In this document: positions 1 through 6,488 of the stretch, in pieces | Position numbering within the stretch: position 1 is the stretch's first letter | How the letters are laid out: each line of letters opens with the position of its first letter | From: an uncultured Bacillota bacterium | GTDB taxonomy: Bacteria > Bacillota > Clostridia > Peptostreptococcales > Anaerovoracaceae | Reading direction: 5' to 3' | DNA length: 7,345 nucleotides | Assembly (NCBI GenBank): GCA_946410475.1 | Contig: CAMKAM010000073.1 | Location: forward strand, 1 to 7,345 | The notes under the pieces: generated by a model | Databases searched by the model: none | What the model was told of the DNA's origin: nothing | What the model saw: the letters and a program-made list of their open reading frames with translations, nothing else | Made by a program: the position numbers and the translations under genes

Positions 1-737
1 CCTCCCGATCCGAGCGCCAGCAGCGACTGCACCACCTGATATCCATCTCCGAGAGCATCTGCGAACGGGTCCGTAAAACTGGTGAACCTCTTGAGTCTGT
101 ATCCGTCGGGGTCGGAGAATATCAGCCCGAATATGCCTACTCCTCCGAGTACCATAGCGGCGACGAGGTATTTGTAACTGAGCCCTGCAACGAACATCAC
201 TGCAACTATGATGAATACGACCGTCATAGCCGTAGACATGTTCGGCTGCATCATGATCAGACCGGCATATATCAAGGCTAATCCGAGCAGAGGCAGTATG
301 CCGTGCGTGAACGACATGATCCTGCCCGGCTTTACCGAGAGGAACCACGCCGTGAAAAGGATGGCGCTCGGCTTTGCTATCTCGCCCGGCATCAGCGTGA
401 TCGGTCCTACGCCGATCCACCTCGTTGCGCCGTTGACCTCACGGCCGAGAGGCGTCAGTACGAGCAGGAGCAGCACGAGACTGATCCCGAGGAGCCACGG
501 TGCATATTTGCTATACTTGTGATAATCGAAAACTGTCGCGAATATCATGATAGCAAAACCGCTGACCGCCCAGAACACGTCCCTGATCAGAAAGTGATAA
601 GGGCTGCCCGTCTTGTCGATCGACCAGTAATAGCTGGCGCTGAAAACCATTATGACACCGAATATCACGAGTCCCAGCGTCAGAAGTATGAGTATGAAAT
701 CGCCCGGTGCGAGTTTTTTCCTTCCAGCCGCCTGCAT
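1..737 (-). CDS. ftsW: FtsW/SpoVE-type SEDS glycosyltransferase, 5' part (runs off window start)
   Basis: This is an integral membrane peptidoglycan glycosyltransferase of the SEDS family, which polymerises lipid II together with a class B PBP at the septum or, for SpoVE, in the spore cortex. The first 245 codons are present and the frame is open to the window edge. Seen: a short basic N-terminus (GRKK at 5-8), several hydrophobic helices from about residue 13, the family motifs NGATRWIG (102-109), PGEIAKPS (117-124) and QPNMSTA (164-170), then YRLKRFTSFTDPF (213-225) and GYQVVQSLLALGSGG reaching the edge. The catalytic Asp region of SEDS proteins lies beyond the window. ATG is chosen because it sits 1 nt after the murD stop, with GAAGGG 5 nt upstream. 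Position after murD argues for FtsW/SpoVE and against RodA. The sequence alone cannot separate the division form from the sporulation form. Confidence 0.95.
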   Translation of the reverse strand, partial: MQAAGRKKLAPGDFILILLTLGLVIFGVIMVFSASYYWSIDKTGSPYHFLIRDVFWAVSGFAIMIFATVFDYHKYSKYAPWLLGISLVLLLLVLTPLGREVNGATRWIGVGPITLMPGEIAKPSAILFTAWFLSVKPGRIMSFTHGILPLLGLALIYAGLIMMQPNMSTAMTVVFIIVAVMFVAGLSYKYLVAAMVLGGVGIFGLIFSDPDGYRLKRFTSFTDPFADALGDGYQVVQSLLALGSG

Positions 738-738
738 A

Positions 739-2094
739 CTAACCCTTCAATTCCTCAACGCATTTCTTGAAGTGACGTCCGCGCTCTTCGTACGATCCGT
801 ACATATCCCAGCTGGCGCATGCCGGCGAGAGGAGGACGTTGTCTCCCTCGGAAGCCAGTCTGGCTGCTTCGCGCACGCAGTCGTCCATATCCTTAACGAT
901 CGTCGTTGCCGTGAAGCCCGCCTTCTCAGCAGCATTCTTTATCTTCACAGCCGTCGTTCCGAGCAGGATCACATGCTTGACCCTGCCGTCAAATGCCTCC
1001 ACGAATTCATTGAAGTCCGATCCTTTATCATATCCTCCGGCGATCAGGATTATGTTCTCCTTTATCGCCTCTATCGCCTTGATCGCGGCATCCGGGTTCG
1101 TTCCCTTGGAGTCATTGAAGTATTTGACTCCGTTCACCATGCCGCAGTCCTCTATCCTGTGTTCTACTCCCGCGAAAGTCGTGAGCGCTTTCGTGATCGC
1201 TTCCTTCTCGACGCCGGCGAACCACGCAACAGCAGCTGCTGCGAGCGCGTTCTCAAGGTTGTGAGTTCCCGGTATCAGAAGATCGTCGACCCTGCAAAGA
1301 GCGACAGTCTTCTCGTCATGCCCCGTGATCACGATCTCATCGTTCCTGACGTAGACTCCGAACGGCAGCTCTTCCACCCTGCTGAACGGCACCACTGTCG
1401 CCTCGATCTCCGGAGCGAGTTTCATCACCTCCGGATCATCGAAGTTGAGGACCGCATAATTCTCCTTCGTCTGGTTCTCGAATACGCGCGCCTTCGCAGC
1501 GATATAGTTCTCGAACGTCTTGTGTCTGTCCAGATGGTCCGGCGTCAGGTTCAGCAGCGCCGCGACCTTCGGATGGAACGTATCTATAGTTTCGAGCTGG
1601 AAACTCGACACTTCAGTTACGAGCCAGTCGTCATCCTCAGCCGTGACTGCTTTGCTTACTACGGCTACGCCGATATTGCCGACAACGTGCGTCGTCCTTC
1701 CGGATGCTTTGAACATCTCTCCGACCAAAGTCGTCGTAGTAGTCTTTCCGTTCGTTCCGGTTATGGCGACGTAGTTTCCTTTGCCGAGTCTGTAAGCAAG
1801 TTCGAGTTCGCTTATTATCTCTGCTCCGCCTGCAACGGCTTTCTTTATGAACGGAAGGTCAAGAGGGACACCGGGGCTTACTACCACGCTGTCATAACTC
1901 TCCATATCCTCCGGCACGGAACCGAAGAACATCTTCACGCCCTTCGCTTCGAATATCTTTACTGCTTCGGTATCTATCGCGTCTTTCTGCTTCGAATCCT
2001 GGACGCTGACTTCAGCGCCTGCATTGATAAGAGCATAAGCCGCCGCGATGCCTGATCTTCCCATCCCTACGACGAGTACTTTCTTATCTTTCAT
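739..2094 (-). CDS. murD: UDP-N-acetylmuramoyl-L-alanine--D-glutamate ligase (MurD)
   Basis: This cytoplasmic ATP-dependent ligase adds D-glutamate to UDP-MurNAc-L-Ala, the second amino acid of the peptidoglycan stem. It has 451 residues, the usual length. Seen in order: an N-terminal Rossmann-like UDP-binding domain beginning VLVVGMGRSG (6-15); the ATP P-loop GTNGKTTTT (113-121); EVSSFQLE (161-168); NLTPDHLDRH (182-191); K201, in the place of the carbamylated lysine of Mur ligases; EHRIE (311-315) at the entry to the C-terminal domain; NDSKGTN (327-333); and SPACASWDMY (423-432). All expected catalytic motifs are intact. The NDSKGTNPDA and SPACASWDMY signatures separate MurD from MurC, MurE and MurF. 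The start directly abuts the mraY stop, and a GGAGG 9 nt upstream supports it. Confidence 0.98.
   Translation of the reverse strand: MKDKKVLVVGMGRSGIAAAYALINAGAEVSVQDSKQKDAIDTEAVKIFEAKGVKMFFGSVPEDMESYDSVVVSPGVPLDLPFIKKAVAGGAEIISELELAYRLGKGNYVAITGTNGKTTTTTLVGEMFKASGRTTHVVGNIGVAVVSKAVTAEDDDWLVTEVSSFQLETIDTFHPKVAALLNLTPDHLDRHKTFENYIAAKARVFENQTKENYAVLNFDDPEVMKLAPEIEATVVPFSRVEELPFGVYVRNDEIVITGHDEKTVALCRVDDLLIPGTHNLENALAAAAVAWFAGVEKEAITKALTTFAGVEHRIEDCGMVNGVKYFNDSKGTNPDAAIKAIEAIKENIILIAGGYDKGSDFNEFVEAFDGRVKHVILLGTTAVKIKNAAEKAGFTATTIVKDMDDCVREAARLASEGDNVLLSPACASWDMYGSYEERGRHFKKCVEELKG
743..748 (-). promoter_or_regulatory. Ribosome binding site of ftsW inside the murD 3' end
   Basis: GAAGGG lies in the last codons of murD, 5 nt before the ftsW ATG. 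The murD TAG stop and the ftsW ATG are separated by a single T, so ribosomes finishing murD are placed to restart on ftsW. This supports the chosen ftsW start. Confidence 0.7.
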
Positions 2095-3078
2095 TTAAAA
2101 CAACCTCCACATTGAACCGAGCGCGGCCAGGCAAGCGATGAGCGTTATGGTCCAGAACATAGCAACGACCTTCCTCTCATGCATCCCGCCGAGTTCGAAG
2201 TGATGATGGAGAGGCGTCATCCTGAATATGCGCTTGCCGCCTGTCGCTTTGAAATATCCTACCTGCATACATACCGAAAGTGCTTCGAGTACATATATTA
2301 TCCCCGCTATCGGGAGTAAAAGTTCCATCTTCATCACTATGGCAGCCACGGTCAGTCCGCCGCCCAGAGCGAGCGATCCGGTGTCACCCATGAACACCTT
2401 CGCAGGGTTCTTGTTGAATACCAGGAAGCCTGCGCATGCTCCGGCCATCGCCCCTAGGAATATCCCCGACGATACCGATACCGTTACAGCGGCTATTATT
2501 GCCATAGTCACTGATACGATGCCTGTGGTCCCTGCTGCCAGCCCGTCCAGTCCGTCCGTCAGATTGACAGCATTCACCATGGCGAGCATCGTGAACACTA
2601 TGAACGGGATGTACAGAACGCCGAAATCGATCCCCTGTCCGTAGATCGGGATCATGACGTTCGTCTGATGCTCCGAGAGCATAGTCATGTATATCGCGAG
2701 AAGCAGAGAGATGACCAGCTGCCCCGCGAACTTAGGCTTGACTTTCAGTCCTTCATTTTCCTTCTTTATTACTTTCAGATAATCGTCGAGGAAGCCGAGC
2801 GCTCCAAAAGCCGCGAACGCAGCTATGATGACGAACAGGTCTCTTCCTGCGCCGTCCTTCGACAGGAACGCACCTATCACGGACGCGCATATAGTTCCGA
2901 GTATTATAGCTATGCCGCCCATCGACGGAGTGCCCGCCTTGCTCTTGTGCGATTCAGGGCCTTCCTCTCTGATATTCTGGCCCATCTGCTGTTTTTTAAG
3001 TATAGGGATCAGCACGCCCGTCATCGCGCATGTGAGAGCTGCCGATATTATCAATGTCAGTATTACTGTTAGATTCAC
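2095..3078 (-). CDS. mraY: Phospho-N-acetylmuramoyl-pentapeptide-transferase (MraY)
   Basis: This polytopic membrane enzyme transfers phospho-MurNAc-pentapeptide from UDP to undecaprenyl phosphate, making lipid I; it is Mg2+-dependent. It has 327 residues, typical of Gram-positive MraY and shorter than the enterobacterial form. Seen: an N-terminal helix (about 4-26), KAGTPSMGG (47-55), the Asp pair in FLDDYLK (D98, D99), NAVNLTDGLDGLA (169-181), FNKNPAKVFMGDTGSLALGG (221-240) with the metal-binding Asp, and MTPLHHHFE (287-295) with the His motif. About ten hydrophobic segments are visible. The start codon is GTG. An in-frame TAG lies seven codons upstream and no other start codon falls between, so GTG is the only sensible choice. 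A possible AAGAGG site is 12 nt upstream, which is rather far. Every active-site motif is intact. Confidence 0.98.
   Translation of the reverse strand: MNLTVILTLIISAALTCAMTGVLIPILKKQQMGQNIREEGPESHKSKAGTPSMGGIAIILGTICASVIGAFLSKDGAGRDLFVIIAAFAAFGALGFLDDYLKVIKKENEGLKVKPKFAGQLVISLLLAIYMTMLSEHQTNVMIPIYGQGIDFGVLYIPFIVFTMLAMVNAVNLTDGLDGLAAGTTGIVSVTMAIIAAVTVSVSSGIFLGAMAGACAGFLVFNKNPAKVFMGDTGSLALGGGLTVAAIVMKMELLLPIAGIIYVLEALSVCMQVGYFKATGGKRIFRMTPLHHHFELGGMHERKVVAMFWTITLIACLAALGSMWRLF
2104..2108 (-). promoter_or_regulatory. Ribosome binding site of murD inside the mraY 3' end
   Basis: GGAGG, encoded within the last codons of mraY (Met-Trp-Arg-Leu-Phe-stop), lies 9 nt before the murD ATG. The mraY TAA is followed at once by that ATG with no spacer. 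It is one of the cleanest Shine-Dalgarno sequences in the window and implies translational coupling of lipid I synthesis with MurD. Confidence 0.75.
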
Positions 3079-3090
3079 TTTTTCTCTATT

Positions 3091-3096
3091 CCTCTT
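3091..3096 (-). promoter_or_regulatory. Probable ribosome binding site of mraY (long spacing)
   Basis: AAGAGG sits in the 47-bp gap after murF, 12 nt before the mraY GTG. The spacing is longer than ideal and the start is not ATG, so mraY may initiate less efficiently than its neighbours. It decides the start only weakly; the in-frame TAG just upstream is the stronger constraint. Confidence 0.45.
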
Positions 3097-3125
3097 CTAT
3101 TATCATCCGGTGCCTGCGCGGTGCG

Positions 3126-4490
3126 CTATCCGATGAGCGCCTCGACTATCTTCCCCATCTCCATCGCATGCGATGCTTTGACGAGGATCACGTCTCCGTC
3201 CTGCACAGTCTGTTTCAGTATCTTGATCGCCTTTTCCTTCGTCGGCGCCATCATACCGTTCGTGCCGGCGCTTGCCGCGGCCAGCTGTCCGAGATCGCCC
3301 ACTCCGATCACGAGGTCGACGCCTTTGCCGACAGCGTACTCTCCCATGCTCTGATGGATATCTGCAGCGCCGTCTCCGAGCTCGTACATATCCCCGAGGA
3401 CAGCTATCTTCCTCTGTCCTTCCGTCGCGATCAGCTGGTCTATCGCCGCCTTCATCGCTTCCGGACTGGCATTGTATGTGTCATCGAGTACCGTTATCTT
3501 TCCGTTCGTCAGGTAGGAGAGCCTGTTCCCTGTGAGGACCATCCCCGCCAGACCGCGTGCGGCTTCTGACATGGTCACATTCAGCTCCGCCGCAGCCGCG
3601 ATAGCCACAGCCGCGTTGCCGGCGTTGTGCGACCCTGCCGCAGGTATCCTGAACCGTTCGCTCCTCCACATGTTCGTAAGTGTGAATTCGCAGCCCTCTT
3701 CTCCGAGGTTCTTCACATCGGACAATCTGAAGTCGTTCGTCACGGCCCTGCCCGCTGTTACGAGGCGATATCCGCCTCTTACGTTCTCCGGCCTAAGAAG
3801 ATCGCAGTCTGTGTTCACCACCAGAGCATCGGATGCTCCGAGATAGTTGGCTATCTCCATCTTTGCTTTCAATATGTTCTCGCGCTTTCCGAAAAACTCG
3901 AGATGCGCGCTTCCTATCGTCGTTATCACGGCCACCTTGGGTCTTGCTATCCTTGCGAGAAGATCTATCTGTCCCGGTCTGTCCATGCCCATCTCGAGCA
4001 CGGCGACCTGGGTCCCCTCTTCAAGAGACAGCGCTGTCAGCGGCAGGCCGACGTCGCTGTTGTAGTTCCCTTTGGTGCAGCTCGTCCTGTATTTCTGCGA
4101 GCATATCGCCGCTATCATATCCTTCGTCGTAGTTTTTCCGACGCTTCCCGTCACTCCGATGACTGTGACGCCTATCTCTTTCAGATACCATGCGGCAAGA
4201 TCCTGGAGCGCTTCTTTCGTGTCGCTGACATACAGCGCTGTGATCCCTTTTTCCGTTACCGGTCTGAGCGCTTCGACGTCGGATATGACGACGTGCGTGC
4301 ATCCGGCTTCCACTACGTCCGGAATAAATCTGTGAGCGTCGTTCTTCTCACCTATCAGGCAGAAGAAAAGCGTGCCCGGACCTGCGTCGCGCGAGTCATG
4401 GCTGACTCTTGTCACCTCATCATTCGGCATCCCGCAGACTATATCAGCGCCTATCGCGCTTGCTATTTCCTTTATCTTAAGGCTCTTCAT
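3126..4490 (-). CDS. murF: UDP-N-acetylmuramoyl-tripeptide--D-alanyl-D-alanine ligase (MurF)
   Basis: This cytoplasmic ATP-dependent ligase attaches D-Ala-D-Ala to the UDP-MurNAc-tripeptide, completing the pentapeptide that MraY uses. It has 454 residues, normal for the family. Seen: an N-terminal domain with VSHDSRDAGPGTLFF (29-43), typical of MurE/MurF UDP binding; P-loop GVTGSVGKTTTK (112-123); NYNSDVGLP (142-150), a MurF hallmark; EMGMDRPGQI (166-175); the KAKME segment (208-212), the usual place of the carbamylated lysine; GSHNAGNAAVA (286-296); DDTYNASPEAM (336-346); VLGDMYELG (364-372); and GDVILVKASHAMEM (432-445). NYNSDVGLP and DDTYNASP argue for MurF over MurE. The usual KGSR/KASR near the end reads KASH here. 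The start is ATG with GGAAGG 6 nt upstream, 19 bp after the PBP stop. No murE stands next to it. Confidence 0.97.
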   Translation of the reverse strand: MKSLKIKEIASAIGADIVCGMPNDEVTRVSHDSRDAGPGTLFFCLIGEKNDAHRFIPDVVEAGCTHVVISDVEALRPVTEKGITALYVSDTKEALQDLAAWYLKEIGVTVIGVTGSVGKTTTKDMIAAICSQKYRTSCTKGNYNSDVGLPLTALSLEEGTQVAVLEMGMDRPGQIDLLARIARPKVAVITTIGSAHLEFFGKRENILKAKMEIANYLGASDALVVNTDCDLLRPENVRGGYRLVTAGRAVTNDFRLSDVKNLGEEGCEFTLTNMWRSERFRIPAAGSHNAGNAAVAIAAAAELNVTMSEAARGLAGMVLTGNRLSYLTNGKITVLDDTYNASPEAMKAAIDQLIATEGQRKIAVLGDMYELGDGAADIHQSMGEYAVGKGVDLVIGVGDLGQLAAASAGTNGMMAPTKEKAIKILKQTVQDGDVILVKASHAMEMGKIVEALIG

Positions 4491-4496
4491 ATCTGA

Positions 4497-4502
4497 CCTT
4501 CC
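4497..4502 (-). promoter_or_regulatory. Ribosome binding site of murF
   Basis: GGAAGG lies 6 nt before the murF ATG, in the 19-bp gap after the PBP stop. The spacing is good and supports the chosen start. Confidence 0.65.
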
Positions 4503-4509
4503 ATCACCG

Positions 4510-6315
4510 TTACTTGGATTTTTCTATGTTCATATATCTAAGTGTCTTTTTCATTATTTTTGCAGCGGGCGGCGCGGCTACCATATTGCCGTGATATTCG
4601 CCCTTCGGGTCGTCTACTATGACGAGTACTGCTATCTTCGGATCATCCATGGGCGCGAGGCCTATGAACGAACCAACTATCTTGTCACCGTATTTCCCGG
4701 TCTTCGAGTCGACGCTGTTCGCTGTTCCCGTTTTTCCTCCGACTCTGTATCCGTCTATCTTCGCTGTCTGTCCGCCGCCTTTTTCGACAACGTACTCCAT
4801 GATATCACACATCGTGTTCGCTGTGTCACGGGAAACTGTCTGCCTGACCTCTTCAGGCTCTATTTTTTTGACCGTATTGCCGTCCTGATCCTTTATCTCT
4901 TTCACCAGATGCGGCTTCATCAGTATCCCGTCATTTCCAAGCGAGCACACCGCGGATATCAGTTGTATCGGGGTGATCGCTATTCCCTGTCCGAATCCTA
5001 TCGTCGCTATACCGACAGGACCTGCTTCTTTCTCGCCCTGGAATATCGCCTTCGCCTCTCCGGGATAGTCTATCCCCGTTTCCTGATCTATGCCGAACAG
5101 TTCCAGATAGTCGTAGAATTTCTTGATCCCTACTCTTGTGGCGAGCTTGACGAACACGGGGTTGCAGGAGTTTCCGACAGCCTCCGTGAGAGTCTCCGTT
5201 CCGTGCGGGTTCTCAGATCTCCAGCACTTTATAACTGTTCCGGAAACATTGACAGCTCCCGAGCAGTGGAATTTCTCGCTCGGTTTCGTCTCATTCTCCT
5301 CGAGCGCCATCGCAGCGGTGATCAGCTTGAAAGTGGAGCCCGGTTCGTACACGTCGCTTACCAGAGGGTTCCTCCACATCCTGTTGAGATAGTCGAGCTG
5401 CTTGTCTTCAGGAAGCTTCGCGAGAGCTTCTTTCGCGCTCTTCGAAAGCGGTGTCCTCGGATCGTTCGGATCGAATCCGCCTGTGGATGCCATAGCGAGC
5501 ACCTCGCCTGTCTCCACAGCCATAACTATCGTCCTGACCCTCTCTGCTCCGGTGTCGCTCTTTGCCTTGGCGACCTGTTCCTCGGCATAATGCTGTATGA
5601 CCTCGTCTATCGTCAGCACGATAGAATTGCCGTCGACGGCATCGTAGTATTTTTCTTCACCGTAGAACAGCGACTTCCCGGAAGCGTCCTTGCTCTGGAC
5701 CCAGCGCCCGGGGCTTCCCCTCAGTTCCTTGTTGTAATACTGCTCGAGTCCCGAAAGACCGTTGTTGTCGTCCGTTACGGAGCCGAGCACCTGAGAAGCA
5801 AAATTGCCGAGAGGATAAGCTCTCTTCGTCTCCTGTGTTACAGAGATGCCGGAGATATCAGCTTCCCTTATCTTCTCGACCGTGTCGTTGTCCTTATATT
5901 TCGCTATCTTGATCAGAGCTATGTTCTGCGAGAGTTTTTCATTGAGCTCTGTCTCGTTCATGCCAAGAATAGGCGCAAGCGTCTTTGCCGCCTCAGCGAG
6001 CTTCTGCTTCTTTTCCTCATCGGTCTTGCTTCCCTGAGCTATGGAAGCCGGCCTTGCCCAGACCGAGTATTTGATCGTGCTGACCGCCAGCTTGTTGCCG
6101 TTGCGGTCTGTTATCTCGCCGCGCTTCGCCTCGACGAGTTCGTCTTTCATCTGCTGGTTGATCGCCTTTTTCTTCAGCGTATCGCCTTTGACGACCTGGA
6201 TATATCCGACGCGGCAGCAAAGTCCGACCATGACAAGACAGAAGAGAGTGAATGCTATCACGAGTCTCTTCCTTCCCTGGAGTGCTGTTACTTTCCTGTT
6301 ACGTCTCTTGCTCAT
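4510..6315 (-). CDS. ftsI: Class B penicillin-binding protein, FtsI/SpoVD-type D,D-transpeptidase
   Basis: This is a membrane-anchored transpeptidase that crosslinks peptidoglycan stem peptides outside the membrane, as partner of the SEDS protein encoded downstream. It has 601 residues. Seen: a basic cytoplasmic tail (1-18), one transmembrane helix (about 19-37), a PBP dimerisation domain with AKRGEITDRNGNKLA (63-77) and AYPLGNFASQVLG (166-178), then the transpeptidase domain. There the nucleophile motif STFK is at 327-330 after YEPG, SCN at 383-385, and KTG at 528-530 in GGKTGTA. All three active-site motifs are intact. The protein ends about 70 residues after KTG, and no PASTA domain follows, unlike Bacillus PBP2B and SpoVD. 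An in-frame TAA five codons upstream makes this ATG the earliest start. No clear Shine-Dalgarno precedes it; GTG at codon 19 has a purine-rich run before it but would remove the basic tail. Whether it serves division (ftsI) or sporulation (spoVD) is undecided. Confidence 0.95.
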   Translation of the reverse strand: MSKRRNRKVTALQGRKRLVIAFTLFCLVMVGLCCRVGYIQVVKGDTLKKKAINQQMKDELVEAKRGEITDRNGNKLAVSTIKYSVWARPASIAQGSKTDEEKKQKLAEAAKTLAPILGMNETELNEKLSQNIALIKIAKYKDNDTVEKIREADISGISVTQETKRAYPLGNFASQVLGSVTDDNNGLSGLEQYYNKELRGSPGRWVQSKDASGKSLFYGEEKYYDAVDGNSIVLTIDEVIQHYAEEQVAKAKSDTGAERVRTIVMAVETGEVLAMASTGGFDPNDPRTPLSKSAKEALAKLPEDKQLDYLNRMWRNPLVSDVYEPGSTFKLITAAMALEENETKPSEKFHCSGAVNVSGTVIKCWRSENPHGTETLTEAVGNSCNPVFVKLATRVGIKKFYDYLELFGIDQETGIDYPGEAKAIFQGEKEAGPVGIATIGFGQGIAITPIQLISAVCSLGNDGILMKPHLVKEIKDQDGNTVKKIEPEEVRQTVSRDTANTMCDIMEYVVEKGGGQTAKIDGYRVGGKTGTANSVDSKTGKYGDKIVGSFIGLAPMDDPKIAVLVIVDDPKGEYHGNMVAAPPAAKIMKKTLRYMNIEKSK

Positions 6316-6326
6316 CTTCGTTACTG

Positions 6327-6357
6327 ATTATATATGTTTCCGCTCAGAGGTATATCA
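6327..6357 (-). promoter_or_regulatory. Possible promoter for the PBP-murF-mraY-murD-ftsW unit
   Basis: TATAAT lies 11 nt before the PBP start codon, but no acceptable sigma-A -35 box is found at 16-19 nt. The same stretch fits better to a remembered Bacillus sigma-E pattern: TGATATA (6351-6357), a 14-nt spacer, then CATATATA (6329-6336), with about 5 of 7 and 6 of 8 positions matching. Transcription from either would give a very short leader. In Bacillus, spoVD is sigma-E dependent, which makes the match tempting. It is an A/T-rich stretch, however, so a chance match is quite possible. Confidence 0.3.
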
Positions 6358-6405
6358 CTTTTTTGTCATGATTTTGTGTTTTTTTCCTCATCAGCAGGTG
6401 TTTTC

Positions 6406-6458
6406 AAAAAAGAAAGAGTCGAACAACAACACTGGTCCATAATTCAGTTGTCCGACTC
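6406..6458 (-). terminator. Rho-independent terminator or attenuator between ftsL and the PBP gene
   Basis: Read on the minus strand, GAGTCGGACAAC (6447-6458) pairs with GTTGTTCGACTC (6416-6427) as a 12-bp stem around a 19-nt loop, followed directly by TTTCTTTTTT (6406-6415). The only imperfect pair is a G-U wobble on the minus-strand RNA, which would be an A-C mismatch on the opposite strand. This favours action on the operon transcript. It starts 31 nt after the ftsL stop. The loop is large and may fold further (ACTG with CAGT). It would end or attenuate rsmH-ftsL transcripts before the PBP gene. Confidence 0.7.
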
Positions 6459-6488
6459 AATCTCTATATGAAATTATTGCAAACAGTT

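Noticed and set aside
652..2055. 467-codon open frame on the plus strand opposite murD
   Set aside because: It is the antisense shadow of an intact murD, has the same low-complexity composition as the other shadows, and has no ribosome site or family motif.
4372..6327. 651-codon open frame on the plus strand opposite the PBP gene
   Set aside because: It lies almost exactly antisense to a clear class B PBP with all active-site motifs. Its translation is rich in Arg, Tyr, Ser and Leu with no recognisable motif, and it is explained by rare use of TTA, CTA and TCA codons on the coding strand.
6316..6360. Ordinary sigma-A promoter with TATAAT before the PBP gene
   Set aside because: No hexamer resembling TTGACA occurs at 16-19 nt upstream; the nearest, ATGACA, is 31 nt away. 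Only a weaker, alternative-sigma reading is kept as a low-confidence feature.
6361..6403. Hammerhead-ribozyme-like core (CTGATGAG followed by GGAAA) on the minus strand in the ftsL-PBP gap
   Set aside because: There is no stem II between the two core elements and no flanking stems I and III that pair, so the match is a chance short string.
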